From Paracoccaceae bacterium (GTDB taxonomy: Bacteria > Pseudomonadota > Alphaproteobacteria > Rhodobacterales > Rhodobacteraceae): a stretch of DNA of 38,883 nt. Location of the stretch: NCBI GenBank assembly GCA_022822495.1, contig JAJEBQ010000014.1, forward strand, positions 1 through 38,883, read 5' to 3'. This document shows positions 25,475-33,745 of the stretch, piece after piece. The translations under genes were made by a program, and so were the position numbers. Below the pieces are notes generated by a model. That model made no database searches. It was not told where the DNA came from and saw nothing but the letters and a program-made list of their open reading frames with translations. Each line of letters starts with the position of its first letter. The first letter of the stretch is position 1.

Positions 25475-25963
25475 CCTTCTACAAAATTTATAAAGACCAG
25501 TGCTGCGATATTTAAAAATTTGCTGCTATGCGACCTCTCTATTAATAAATTTTACAACATTTATTCTCCAAAGTAATCCCTCCCGTGTAACATACACCTT
25601 AATGTCAAAACATTAGATTATTCCACATATTATGCAAACTAATTGAACGTTGGATATAAATTTCATTTGACTTTGTGTCTTTCTAGCCAAAATTTTGCAG
25701 AATTAGCTGGCACATAAGACTAACTTCATGGAGATTTGAAGCCCTTTGGATTGCGTCCCTTCAGAAGAGATTAACATTCCCTTTTAAAAAATTTGAGTGT
25801 TCTGGATAATCACGACAACTTATTGGTTGTTTTGCTCAAATTCTCCTAGGGATAAAATGATGGTTGTTGTACATAACTCTTCTGGCCTATGTCCCACTTT
25901 AGGAATTTCGGCTCAAAAAGTGTCAAAGTCCCGAGTTTTTTCGGCCAAATTTTGTATCGGTCT
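25475..25963. other. Non-coding gap between mutS and the ureohydrolase gene
   Basis: About 490 bases with no convincing gene, tRNA or terminator. It is A+T-rich, with several homopolymer stretches. It contains the mutS upstream region (minus strand, right of 25474). The 8-mer CCTAGGGA occurs twice (near 25847 and 25970), without an obvious role. Confidence 0.5.
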
Positions 25964-26962
25964 TTAGGACCCTAGGGAATCGGCAATTAGAGAAATAATT
26001 TCAAACATGATGTTTGTTGCAACCATGGCAGTTATTTTATTTGGATTATCTGCAGTAGGAACCAGACACACGATATCACCGCCTATAATATTTAAACCTC
26101 GAACTGACCGCATGATACCAACAACTTGTTTTAAATTGAAACCCGGCTCCCCTGGTTCCAGATTTGCTACTCCTGGAGCAATAGAGGGGTCAAGGCAATC
26201 CAGGTCAAAAGTAATATAAACAGGTTTATTGCCAATTCTGTTTCTGATAATGTCGTTGACACAAGATTCTCCCATCAAATCATACTGTTTTTTGGTGATC
26301 AACTCATATCCAAGGTGACGACTTGGTTCATACCAATCCAGGGTTCTTGGATTTCCTCTGATGCCGATTTGAGTCGAACTATGAGCATCAACATGACCCT
26401 CGGTTACGAGTTGTGCACCCCAATGTGCTGCGGATTTTCTAGCACCAAGAAAGTGTTCGAGATGCATGAACGTATCTGTGTGTGCATCAATGTGAAGCAA
26501 TGCTACAGGTTCCCCTTTTGACAAATTTGAACTCTTGCCACCCAAGGCTCTCAACGTTCCACCGGTTATGGAGTGATCTCCGCCTATGGAAACTGGTCTG
26601 GCACCCGATTGATCAATCTTTCTAAAATAATCGGTTATGTGATCTATCGAAGTTTCATTATTGTTTCCTTCTACAAGGGGAACATCGCCAATATCTACAA
26701 TCTTGTACTTTTCCCAAGGATCAAGTCGAAAATCAAGGTGAATTCTTCGCCCGAGTCCAGAGACATCCCGAACTGCTCTTGGTCCCAGGTGCTGGTCTCG
26801 AAGAGTGGTTCCATTACCGGTTGAATGAGGTATACCAACCAATGCGATATCACAATCTTTCGGAGTGTCTTGGTAATCACATTTAAACAGGGTAGGGATA
26901 CCCGCCCAGTATAGACCACGAACGAATTTCGTATGTGCCTCGCTTTGATCTTGTATATCCAA
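25964..26962 (-). CDS. Ureohydrolase (agmatinase/arginase family), substrate uncertain
   Basis: 332-residue enzyme that would cleave a guanidino compound to urea and an amine. The two-manganese site is intact: GGDHS (127-131), HIDAHTD (157-163) and DLDCLD (253-258). The start is a TTG at 26962 with a very strong GGAGGTG five bases upstream. Agmatinase, guanidinobutyrase, guanidinopropionase and guanidinase share these motifs. The substrate loop after the last motif reads PSIAPGVANLEPGEPG instead of the common PGTGTPEPGG, and near the end GGDIVCLVPTADNP replaces the usual MDVVEVxPxxD. So it is probably not a standard agmatinase. It is divergent from the betaine-family ABC importer, suggesting that the importer brings in its substrate. 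That link is inference. Confidence 0.85.
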   Translation of the reverse strand: MDIQDQSEAHTKFVRGLYWAGIPTLFKCDYQDTPKDCDIALVGIPHSTGNGTTLRDQHLGPRAVRDVSGLGRRIHLDFRLDPWEKYKIVDIGDVPLVEGNNNETSIDHITDYFRKIDQSGARPVSIGGDHSITGGTLRALGGKSSNLSKGEPVALLHIDAHTDTFMHLEHFLGARKSAAHWGAQLVTEGHVDAHSSTQIGIRGNPRTLDWYEPSRHLGYELITKKQYDLMGESCVNDIIRNRIGNKPVYITFDLDCLDPSIAPGVANLEPGEPGFNLKQVVGIMRSVRGLNIIGGDIVCLVPTADNPNKITAMVATNIMFEIISLIADSLGS

Positions 26963-27077
26963 TTGTTCACCTCCTATTGTTCTTTGTCACCAGAATATTG
27001 AACCTTCGGGCGTAGTTTTGAAACGGCTTTTAGCTTAATCGGTTTTCCATTCTTAAATAGTATAATTGGTGTAGGGC

Positions 27078-27104
27078 TTGACAATTACATAAATATTGGT
27101 TCAA
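27078..27104 (+). promoter_or_regulatory. Possible promoter of the ABC importer operon
   Basis: A perfect TTGACA (27078-27083) lies 16 bases before TTCAAT (about 27100-27105), roughly 60 bases upstream of the binding-protein start. The -10 matches consensus at four positions. A separate TATAAT at 27061-27066 has no good -35. Confidence 0.35.
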
Positions 27105-27164
27105 TCTGAAGCAACTTCGTATTTTGAAGGTTGTAATTATTTAGATATTTTTTTGGAGGAAGTG

Positions 27165-28121
27165 ATGAGAAAAATTCTAGCTGCGTCTTTAGCTGTTTCC
27201 ATGAGTATGGGAGCGGTTGGGGCATCAAAAGCTCAAGACATTGTTATTGGCACACCTAACTGGCCTTCTGTCCAAGCGACAGGAGAGATAATGCGTGTCA
27301 TTATTGAAGAGAATCTTGGCCTGGAAGTAGAAATCCAGACGGGTTCCAATCCAATTATTTTTGAAGCCATGGACAAGGGGGCAATGCATCTCCACCCAGA
27401 GGTTTGGATGCCCAATCAACAAAATCTTCATGACACATTTCTAGAACAGAACGGTACTGTTGTTCGAAATGAAAACGGTGTTTCGGCCTTTCAGGGAATG
27501 TGTGTACATCAGTCAGTTGCAGATGAGCATCAGATTACGAGTATATACGACCTAACTGATCCGGCCAAGGCGGAAATTTTTGACTCCGACGGCGACGGCC
27601 GTGGTGAAATTTGGATTGGGGCACCAGGATGGGCTTCAACCAATATTGAGAAAATCAGAGCGAAGTCATATGGTTATGACCAGACTCTGGAACTTCTTGT
27701 TATGGATGAGACCCTTGCCTACGCCAACCTGGACAACGCTGTAGAACAGGATCAGCCTTGGGTGGGTTTCTGTTATACACCACATTATCTTTTTGCTCTG
27801 CATACCATGCACATTTTGGAAGAGCCTCCCTATGATGCGGCACAGTGGAATATTATCCAACCAACCGACGATCCGGCATGGCTTGAAAAAGCGAGCGCCC
27901 CTGTCGCTTGGGATACGGCTAACCTTCATCTTTACTATTCCAAGTCTCTGGAAGATTCATATCCTGAGGTTGCCTCCCTATTTGCAAGCGTAATGCTTGA
28001 TACAGATACAGTGGGCGAAATGACCAAGGCACTTGTTGTTGATGAAATGGAATTGGCTGAATTCGCTGAGCAATGGGTTGCGGATAACGAAGACCGCGTT
28101 CTGGAGTGGTTGAGCAACTAA
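27165..28121 (+). CDS. Glycine betaine/proline-family ABC substrate-binding protein
   Basis: About 318 residues from the ATG at 27165, preceded by GGAGGAAG. A Sec signal peptide (MRKILAASLAVSMSMGAVGASKAQ) leads into an OpuAC-type domain: VIGTPNWPSVQATGEIMRVII, then GAMHLHPEVWMPNQQN, DSDGDGRGEIWIGAPGWAS and the WVGFCYTPHYLFAL stretch. OpuAC proteins bind quaternary amines in an aromatic cage; several tryptophans here (PEVW, PGW, QPW) could form it. Choline, glycine betaine, proline betaine, carnitine, DMSP and related compounds are all possible ligands. First gene of a three-gene importer operon, divergent from the ureohydrolase gene. Confidence 0.9.
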   Translation: MRKILAASLAVSMSMGAVGASKAQDIVIGTPNWPSVQATGEIMRVIIEENLGLEVEIQTGSNPIIFEAMDKGAMHLHPEVWMPNQQNLHDTFLEQNGTVVRNENGVSAFQGMCVHQSVADEHQITSIYDLTDPAKAEIFDSDGDGRGEIWIGAPGWASTNIEKIRAKSYGYDQTLELLVMDETLAYANLDNAVEQDQPWVGFCYTPHYLFALHTMHILEEPPYDAAQWNIIQPTDDPAWLEKASAPVAWDTANLHLYYSKSLEDSYPEVASLFASVMLDTDTVGEMTKALVVDEMELAEFAEQWVADNEDRVLEWLSN

Positions 28122-28169
28122 ACATTTCGGCTTAATCCGAAACAATACCATCAGATAGGTAGGAGAACC

Positions 28170-29204
28170 ATGGATGAACCTGTAGTTAAACTGGACAATG
28201 TCTGGAAAATTTTCGGGGATCGATCCCAGGAAGCGATGTCAGCTATCAAGGAACGGGGTATAACCAAACCTGAAGTTCTTTCTGAATTTGGCTGTGTTGT
28301 TGGTGTTCAAAAAGCAACCTTCGATGTTTCACGAGGTGAAATCTTCTGTATCATGGGGCTTTCTGGTTCCGGCAAATCCACTTTGGTTCGCCACATCAAT
28401 CGTTTGATTGAACCAACTGAAGGAAAAATAGAAGTATTGGGCAGGGATATTGGTTCCCTGTCCAGTAATGAGCTCAGAGAAGTAAGGGCGCTACAAATGG
28501 GTATGGTATTCCAGCACATGGCATTACTTCCTCATCGCTCCGTCAGAGATAATGTCGCTTATCCTCTGGAGATCAGAAAAATTCCAAAATCCAGAAGATG
28601 GGCTATATCGGACCATGCCTTGGGATTGGTTGATCTGGTCGGTTATGAGGACAGGCTTCCGCGTGAACTTTCGGGTGGTATGCAGCAACGTGTAGGCATC
28701 GCCAGAGCATTGGCTTCAGATCCTGCCATTCTTTTGATGGATGAGCCCTTTTCGGCTCTTGACCCCCTTATTCGTATGCAGCTTCAGGACCAATTCAAGG
28801 CCCTGGTTGCTCAATTACAGAAAACCACCCTGTTTATTACCCATGATTTGGATGAAGCCATCAGAATAGGCCATCGTATCGCCATAATGAAAGATGGTGA
28901 AATCGTACAAATTGGTACGGCCGAAGAAATCGTGATGAATCCTGCTGATGAGTATGTACGCGAATTTGTCCAGGGCATCTCAAAATTAAAACTGGTAAAA
29001 GCCCACTCCATCATGGAACCTGTAGAAAGTTACAAAGGCTCCCTTGAGGGTGCTCCCGAAGCTGATCATAAGGCAGATTTGGATCAAATTATTGATCTTG
29101 CGGTCAACACAGAACAGCCGGTTGTTATTACTGATTCTGGCAAGCCAGTTGGATTGATCACCAAGCCTCGCTTATTGCGAGGAATTCAAGGAGGAAAGGA
29201 ATGA
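28170..29204 (+). CDS. Glycine betaine/proline-family ABC ATPase (ProV-like)
   Basis: 344-residue ATPase of the importer. The ProV-type start ([23 protein letters not shown]) is followed by Walker [10 protein letters not shown] (63-71), the signature [15 protein letters not shown], Walker [13 protein letters not shown] and the switch His in FITHDLDEA. The C-terminal end (about 290-340) is a shortened CBS-like region: [19 protein letters not shown]. Full ProV has two CBS domains that sense ionic strength; here only about one is left, so osmotic gating may be absent or different. It overlaps the permease start by four bases. Confidence 0.94.
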   Translation: MDEPVVKLDNVWKIFGDRSQEAMSAIKERGITKPEVLSEFGCVVGVQKATFDVSRGEIFCIMGLSGSGKSTLVRHINRLIEPTEGKIEVLGRDIGSLSSNELREVRALQMGMVFQHMALLPHRSVRDNVAYPLEIRKIPKSRRWAISDHALGLVDLVGYEDRLPRELSGGMQQRVGIARALASDPAILLMDEPFSALDPLIRMQLQDQFKALVAQLQKTTLFITHDLDEAIRIGHRIAIMKDGEIVQIGTAEEIVMNPADEYVREFVQGISKLKLVKAHSIMEPVESYKGSLEGAPEADHKADLDQIIDLAVNTEQPVVITDSGKPVGLITKPRLLRGIQGGKE

Positions 29205-30796
29205 CCCCTTCAACTGAAGAACAAGATAATGGCATAAGTGTCACGGCTGCTTCTGACATTGAGGTTGATCACGAGCAACTGGACATTTCCATAGCCGAAT
29301 TTGTTGAACGAAACCCTGATTACTATCAGAATGTCTTTCATAAAGTTCATGCTGCTACAAGTCCACTGCCAAATACTTTCAACTGGGCGGCTGCCCTATT
29401 GGGACCAATCTGGGGTGGCTTTCGAGGTGCTTGGGGATTTTTCTGGGGTTTTCTAATCCTGGAAATGATCGTTTGGGTACAACTAGGTCGCGGCCTCTGG
29501 GGAAATCCAGGTGCAAAATTTGAAGAAAGAGCGGAAGGACAACTGGAAAAGGCAGCCGAGTTCAAGCAACGAGCTGAAGAGGCTCTAGCGGCCGGTGAAG
29601 ATGCAACCCGGTTTGAGAAACTCTTTGATAACATGTCCACGGCTGCTGAACGAAGCCTGACTGAAGCACAAATTCTTAATGATGGAAAATTTATGGTTTT
29701 TTTAACCGGGGTGGCATTGTTTGTACTGGTTAAACTAACCCAGGGTTTTTATGCCAACAAAATTTACGAGAGACAATATTCCAAATGGCGAATCGACCCT
29801 GAGGGTACTGAGTCTGGCGTAAAACTCAGGAACCTGGTTTTGTCACTGGTACTGGTAACTTTGATCGCCCCCTTAACGATATACAAGTTTACGGTTGAGA
29901 GCCCCTTTGAACTCCTGAACCAGTTCCCAGAAAAAGAAATCAGTGGCTATTTTCTTGAAGAGGAAAATGAAACTCTTTATACGGAATCAGCCAAATGGCT
30001 TGAAGACCGCATAGACGCCGCAGCCGTTGCGGGACAGGGCCTCTTTGATGGTTTGACAGCCGGAGTAAGGTCTGTTCTGGAAGCAATGACACTTGCCTTG
30101 ATTGTTACCCCATGGCCTGTGGTGATGGTTGTTGTGTGTGTGGTTGCCTGGAGAGCTGCTGGACCCAGAGTATCCATTTTTACTGGCGCTGCCTTGGCCT
30201 ATGTAGCACTTCTGGGATATTGGGAAGTCTCTATGGAAACCGTTGCTTTGGTCGGTGCTGCTGTGTTTTTGTGCGTGATTTTTGGCATTCCATTGGGTAT
30301 TTGGTTTGGGAAATCACAACGGGCTTACAAGATTGCGGAACCGGTATTGGATTTAATGCAGACACTCCCGGCATTCGTCTATCTTATTCCAATCATTGCC
30401 TTTTTTGGAACGGGTAATCCACCTGGCATTTTGGCAACAATAATATTTGGGATGCCACCCGTGATCCGCTTAACCGCTTTGGGAATGCGCGGGGTTCCCA
30501 GGACGATAATTGAAGCGGCAGAGGCTTTTGGTGCCTCCAAAAGACAATTGTTAAGGGATGTTGAAATCCCTCTCGCCTTACCTTCAATTATGACCGGGGT
30601 AAACCAAACCATACTTATGTGTCTTTCGATGGTTGTTATCATTTCACTTATCGGTGGAGGCGGATTGGGTCAGGAAATCCTGATCGCACTGCAATATGCA
30701 GCGAAGGGACCTGGTTTGCTTGGAGGTATTGCGATCTTGTTATGTGCCATGGTTATTGACAGGATTGTTCAGGGGGCCTTCCGAAGAGAAATCTAG
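29201..30796 (+). CDS. ABC permease (ProW-like) fused to a DUF2628-like N-terminal region
   Basis: 531 residues; typical ProW/OpuAB permeases are about 280-350. The C-terminal ~240 residues are the permease: VFLCVIFGIPLGIWFGKSQ, LDLMQTLPAFVYLIPIIAFFG, and the coupling-helix EAA motif EAAEAFGASKRQLLRDVEIP (about 437-456). The first ~230 residues are extra. Residues 40-95 (NPDYYQ, then FNWAAALLGPIWGGFRGAWGFFWGF) look like a DUF2628-type membrane module. Next come an alanine/glutamate-rich helical segment (about 105-155) with coiled-coil character, a second membrane pair, and another loop. This may be a regulatory or partner domain. ATG overlaps the ATPase stop (ATGA). Last gene of the operon. 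Confidence 0.9.
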   Translation: MTPSTEEQDNGISVTAASDIEVDHEQLDISIAEFVERNPDYYQNVFHKVHAATSPLPNTFNWAAALLGPIWGGFRGAWGFFWGFLILEMIVWVQLGRGLWGNPGAKFEERAEGQLEKAAEFKQRAEEALAAGEDATRFEKLFDNMSTAAERSLTEAQILNDGKFMVFLTGVALFVLVKLTQGFYANKIYERQYSKWRIDPEGTESGVKLRNLVLSLVLVTLIAPLTIYKFTVESPFELLNQFPEKEISGYFLEEENETLYTESAKWLEDRIDAAAVAGQGLFDGLTAGVRSVLEAMTLALIVTPWPVVMVVVCVVAWRAAGPRVSIFTGAALAYVALLGYWEVSMETVALVGAAVFLCVIFGIPLGIWFGKSQRAYKIAEPVLDLMQTLPAFVYLIPIIAFFGTGNPPGILATIIFGMPPVIRLTALGMRGVPRTIIEAAEAFGASKRQLLRDVEIPLALPSIMTGVNQTILMCLSMVVIISLIGGGGLGQEILIALQYAAKGPGLLGGIAILLCAMVIDRIVQGAFRREI

Positions 30797-30837
30797 GGTT
30801 GTATTTCTTGTTCATAAGTCTTGACCTTTGTGATATT

Positions 30838-31221
30838 TCAGGCGGACAAGGTTCCACATTTGGAATGTAACTGAGGGTTGCACGGGATATGATTAATTAA
30901 TTTGGCCCCATAGCTTCCTACAATGTAGAACATCCGTGGAAACGGGCTAGTGGTGCCATTGAGTAAGATCTCCATGGGCAGATCCTGTAATTTGAGGGTA
31001 CTGGCATTGTCAAGGTCCTTTGCCCCAGAGTCAGGGCTATCACTTTTGAACAGCCCCATTTTCAGGTAAAAGTCCAGCCAAACGGATGCGCTTCAACGCA
31101 TAATTGTGATTCCATCCGGCTTGTTAAGTCTTCCCCGTATGGATGGAGTCCTCTTGTCTACGGCCAAACGTGCCAGATTGACCCTGAGAGGTTGTGTAGC
31201 GAGAGTCGTTGCTTTCGGCAC
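30838..31221 (-). pseudogene. Unidentified frame with internal TGA, probably a decayed gene
   Basis: One minus-strand frame runs from a GTG at 31221 (MPKATTLATQPLRV) to a stop at 30838, about 127 codons, broken only by a TGA at 31093-31095. Before the stop: GRLNKPDGITIMR. After it: SASVWLDFYLKMGLFK, then LKLQDLPMEILLNG and FYIVGSYGAKLINHIP. The two parts read like one protein, with the stop replacing a Trp or Arg codon. I do not recognise the family. A second stop-broken gene lies just upstream, so the whole interval looks relaxed. The later half alone (from 31059) could also be a small independent gene. Confidence 0.35.
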
Positions 31222-31321
31222 AACCCAGACGATTGTACCTCAGAATGCAGGTGTTGTTATCGGAAGCAGGCGCAGGGGCAGTCATAAATCTACTTACCAA
31301 GTTAACACCTTGCTAGATTAA

Positions 31322-31720
31322 TCAGCTACCGTTCTGCATAGTGCTAAACATTTTTGCAAGTTGTGCTAACGGAATACTAGAAGGTTCTTTTTTCTGATTT
31401 CGTTGGAATGTAGAAATGAGAATGGCGATCGTAATTAATGTCACGGAAACTACTGGAGTAATCGCAAGCAGCGGAAATGCAACAGGATGACCATTATCTG
31501 AGAGAAGCATGCAAACAACAAAGATTTCAAGAAAACAAATGAGTACCACAACGACCCACGAACACCAAAAGACCTAGCGACGCATCCACAATCGTTGTTC
31601 TTCAATTTGTACAGTAATTTTTGAATTCATTCTTTGGTCAGAAGCGAGGCGTTGTTCTTCTAAATTTGCTTTCTGAACAGAACCAGGAGGTGCGTCTCCT
31701 ATGTCATTAAAATCATCCAA
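31322..31720 (-). pseudogene. Two-helix membrane protein interrupted by an amber codon; possible toxin partner
   Basis: The frame opens at a TTG (31720) with AAGGA eight bases upstream, immediately after the tandem stops of the DUF4065 gene. It reads LDDFNDIGDAPPGSVQKANL, then EEQRLASDQR and EEQRLWMRR, then TAG at 31574-31576. It continues in the same frame for 83 more codons: VFWCSWVVVVLICFLEIFVV, then FPLLAITPVVSVTLITIAIL (two membrane helices) and a hydrophilic tail SSIPLAQLAKMFS. TAG differs from CAG (Gln) by one base, so a nonsense mutation is the simple explanation. The family was not recognised. Position and membrane nature fit a toxin-like partner of a Panacea antitoxin, but this is inference. 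Confidence 0.5.
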
Positions 31721-31723
31721 TTA

Positions 31724-32233
31724 TTAATCCTTTTTTTGGGTAATTCGGTTCCGATAAAATTTATATATTTTTTTGTCGTCAATGTTGGCGTTTGTTTTCG
31801 CCCCGTGCTCTTGAATAGTTTCCTTCCAGGGAGTACCATCTCTGTGGGTAAGTTCGGAAAGTTGTGAACCTGACCAATTACCATAAACTTCCCATATCTT
31901 GTCGAGAAATTTTTGAGTCTTCGTATCAGGTATTTCAGGTATTTCAAATTTAATGTTGGTATCTTCGCTAAACAAATTTTCTACATTTATCTCAGTTGCG
32001 GGTTCTATTATTGGAAGACGCCCTCGGTGCTTGAACTCATGATACAATGAGGGAAATACTGGGCCATATTGCCATGCCTCAGCATATTCGTCTTCAATCA
32101 AAGGATCATCATTGTAGGCAAAGTTCCAGCCGTGCGCCAAGTATACAAGTTTCTGAATCTTCAGGGGGGTTATACCATGCTTTCGGTATTTAGTAAGAAA
32201 GTAATTTGCAACTGCCTTGGCAGAGTATCCCAT
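31724..32233 (-). CDS. Panacea-domain (DUF4065, SocA/GepA-like) protein
   Basis: 169 residues from the ATG at 32233. The Panacea/DUF4065 core is clear: VANYFLTKYRKHGITPLKIQ, then KLVYLAHGWNFAYND, AEAWQYGPVFPSLYHEFK and the C-terminal LDKIWEVYGNWSGSQLSELTH and PWKET. Proteins with this domain act as antitoxins for varied toxins (for example SocA, an adaptor that directs SocB to ClpXP in Caulobacter) or are found in phages and mobile elements. It is followed directly, same strand, by the amber-broken membrane gene. No other toxin gene is beside it, so it is either an orphan or half of a decayed pair. Confidence 0.88.
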   Translation of the reverse strand: MGYSAKAVANYFLTKYRKHGITPLKIQKLVYLAHGWNFAYNDDPLIEDEYAEAWQYGPVFPSLYHEFKHRGRLPIIEPATEINVENLFSEDTNIKFEIPEIPDTKTQKFLDKIWEVYGNWSGSQLSELTHRDGTPWKETIQEHGAKTNANIDDKKIYKFYRNRITQKKD

Positions 32234-32643
32234 GTTTAAACTCCTGCAACCATGAGTAGCCTAATTCCCTGCGATGATCCAATAATATCTGGTTAAGCTA
32301 AGTTAAACTTTTCCTCGAATTTACCTAGTCAGCACGTGTATTACTATATATATCTCCCCCAGGTAAATTGCAAAAGTAATTTTCCAGTGTTTCCCGCTAA
32401 ATGTAGTCTTTTTGCTGATGAACATTAATTTTCGAAGACCGCAAATAGTATGTTCTTCTAACTGTTTAATCCGCCGTCTCACACTTGTGGCTTCTTTCCC
32501 TGACCCTTAAAACCAACCATATCACAATCGGTTACATGGCTTGGTTTTAAGTTTCTTTCAGCAAGGTTTCACCCCGTGACCATCTTCTTCGGTTGCTCAT
32601 AGCAATCAATAGAAGACATCCCAGATGTTCATGGTAATCGGAT
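32234..32643. other. Intergenic region between comE and the DUF4065 gene
   Basis: About 410 bases without a recognised gene. The right half holds the inverted repeat at 32506-32551. The left half has an alternating TA stretch (near 32341-32351) and would contain the DUF4065 gene promoter, which I could not place. Confidence 0.45.
32506..32551. terminator. Long inverted repeat downstream of comE, possible terminator
   Basis: CTTAAAACCAACCAT and ATGGCTTGGTTTTAAG pair over about 15 bases with one bulged or mismatched base and a 15-base loop. It lies about 95 bases past the comE stop. On the plus strand a T-rich stretch (GTTTCTTT) follows; on the minus strand, where comE transcripts arrive, there is no U-tract. 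It may stop or protect the 3' end of the comE mRNA, or be a small mobile repeat. Confidence 0.45.
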
Positions 32644-33207
32644 TTAACTTCTGAGTTCCTTGATACAATTTGAAAACCGATTGGCTATATAAACAGGATC
32701 TTCATCAATGACTGAAACATCAACATTACCTGGTTGACACTTACTAATAATTATTGTCATTTGTTCCGAGGATATCGCCTTTGCAAGCTCGGTTGATGTT
32801 TCTTTGGCAGAGCATTCAACGACATTTTTACAACCGCAAGCAAGGGCAACTTCTGTCAAGGAGGTTGCCATTCCAGCATAAGTTGGCTGGTCCCCAGTGG
32901 AACCATAACTCCCATTATCAATAATCAAAAGGATAAAATTATCGGCTGGATTGTTGGCAATGGTCGATAAGGTAGCCAAATTTGTGAGCACAGACCCATC
33001 TCCATCAATGGCAATAACCGTTTGATCCTGTACCTGGGCTAAGCCCAAACCAATGGATGAACACAAACCCATGGTTCCCAGCATGTAGAAATTCGATGGT
33101 TGATCAAATAATTGGTAAAGCTCCTGGGAAGGTGAACCAATATTACAAACGACCAGCCGGTCTTTCAGGATAGGGACGATTTCCTTAAGTATATCGTATC
33201 TGATCAT
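32644..33207 (-). CDS. comE: Sulfopyruvate decarboxylase, beta (ThDP pyrophosphate-binding) subunit
   Basis: With ComD it decarboxylates sulfopyruvate to sulfoacetaldehyde (EC 4.1.1.79), the substrate of Xsc. About 187 residues from ATG 33207 (MIRYDILKEIVPIL), whose ATGA overlaps the comD stop; the frame is open a little further but within comD. It contains the ThDP pyrophosphate/Mg motif IDGDGSVLTNLATLSTIANN with DNGSYGSTGDQ completing the GDG-xn-N pattern, and FYMLGTMGLCSSIGLGLAQ. Phosphonopyruvate decarboxylase and the ComE of coenzyme M synthesis share this fold. The slcC neighbour and the xsc gene in the window favour sulfopyruvate. Confidence 0.85.
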   Translation of the reverse strand: MIRYDILKEIVPILKDRLVVCNIGSPSQELYQLFDQPSNFYMLGTMGLCSSIGLGLAQVQDQTVIAIDGDGSVLTNLATLSTIANNPADNFILLIIDNGSYGSTGDQPTYAGMATSLTEVALACGCKNVVECSAKETSTELAKAISSEQMTIIISKCQPGNVDVSVIDEDPVYIANRFSNCIKELRS

Positions 33208-33710
33208 GATGCTGAACTCCAAAATGACGCGTCTGTAAGGATAGCAACCGGTTTTTTGCACATCTGTGAATGTTGTAGTATACCATCAAGAGTTGCCACC
33301 TGGTCAGAATTATAAAAATGGTAATAGGGAATATTCAACTGTTTTAGCAAGGGCTTGGTGTGGATAGCCATTTCAACCTGGCAAGCCACTTTTTCACCAA
33401 CTTCTCCGCGATAGCTAATGAGCATGGGTAAAGGAATGTGATAAAACTGAATTAAGGTCACAAGAGAATTTATCGCAACCCCCAAGGCTGTATTTTGCAT
33501 GATAATTGCTGATCTGGTTCCTCCAAGATAAGCACCTGCACAAAGACCCATACCTTCATCTTCCTTGTTAGAGGGTATATGAAAAATACTCTCATTCGCC
33601 TCCACCAGCTCAATCACTCCCGCCAGCTGTTTGCATGGTACCGAAGTGATATAGCCAATTTCATTCCTTACCAAGCTATCAACAATAGCCTTATCAGTTT
33701 TTGTGGGCAT
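33204..33710 (-). CDS. comD: Sulfopyruvate decarboxylase, alpha (ThDP pyrimidine-binding) subunit
   Basis: 168-residue partner of ComE. It carries the pyrimidine-binding half with the activating glutamate region HIPSNKEDEGMGLCAGAYLGG, then IIMQNTALGVAINSLVTLIQ, and ISYRGEVGEKVACQVEMA. SVPCKQLAGVIEL near the start is also conserved in ComD. Each subunit alone lacks half the ThDP site, so the two must be made together; the ATGA overlap with comE fits. A clear AAGGAAAGG lies just before the ATG. It lies 35 bases after slcC. As for comE, a phosphonopyruvate activity cannot be excluded from sequence alone. Confidence 0.85.
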   Translation of the reverse strand: MPTKTDKAIVDSLVRNEIGYITSVPCKQLAGVIELVEANESIFHIPSNKEDEGMGLCAGAYLGGTRSAIIMQNTALGVAINSLVTLIQFYHIPLPMLISYRGEVGEKVACQVEMAIHTKPLLKQLNIPYYHFYNSDQVATLDGILQHSQMCKKPVAILTDASFWSSAS

Positions 33711-33745
33711 ACCTTTCCTTTACTAAATTTCGGAAAACTTTTCTC

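Noticed and set aside
31106..31321. A 71-codon plus-strand frame in the decayed interval
   Set aside because: It overlaps the minus-strand broken frame, is not recognisable, and has no convincing RBS; coding evidence is weaker than on the minus strand.
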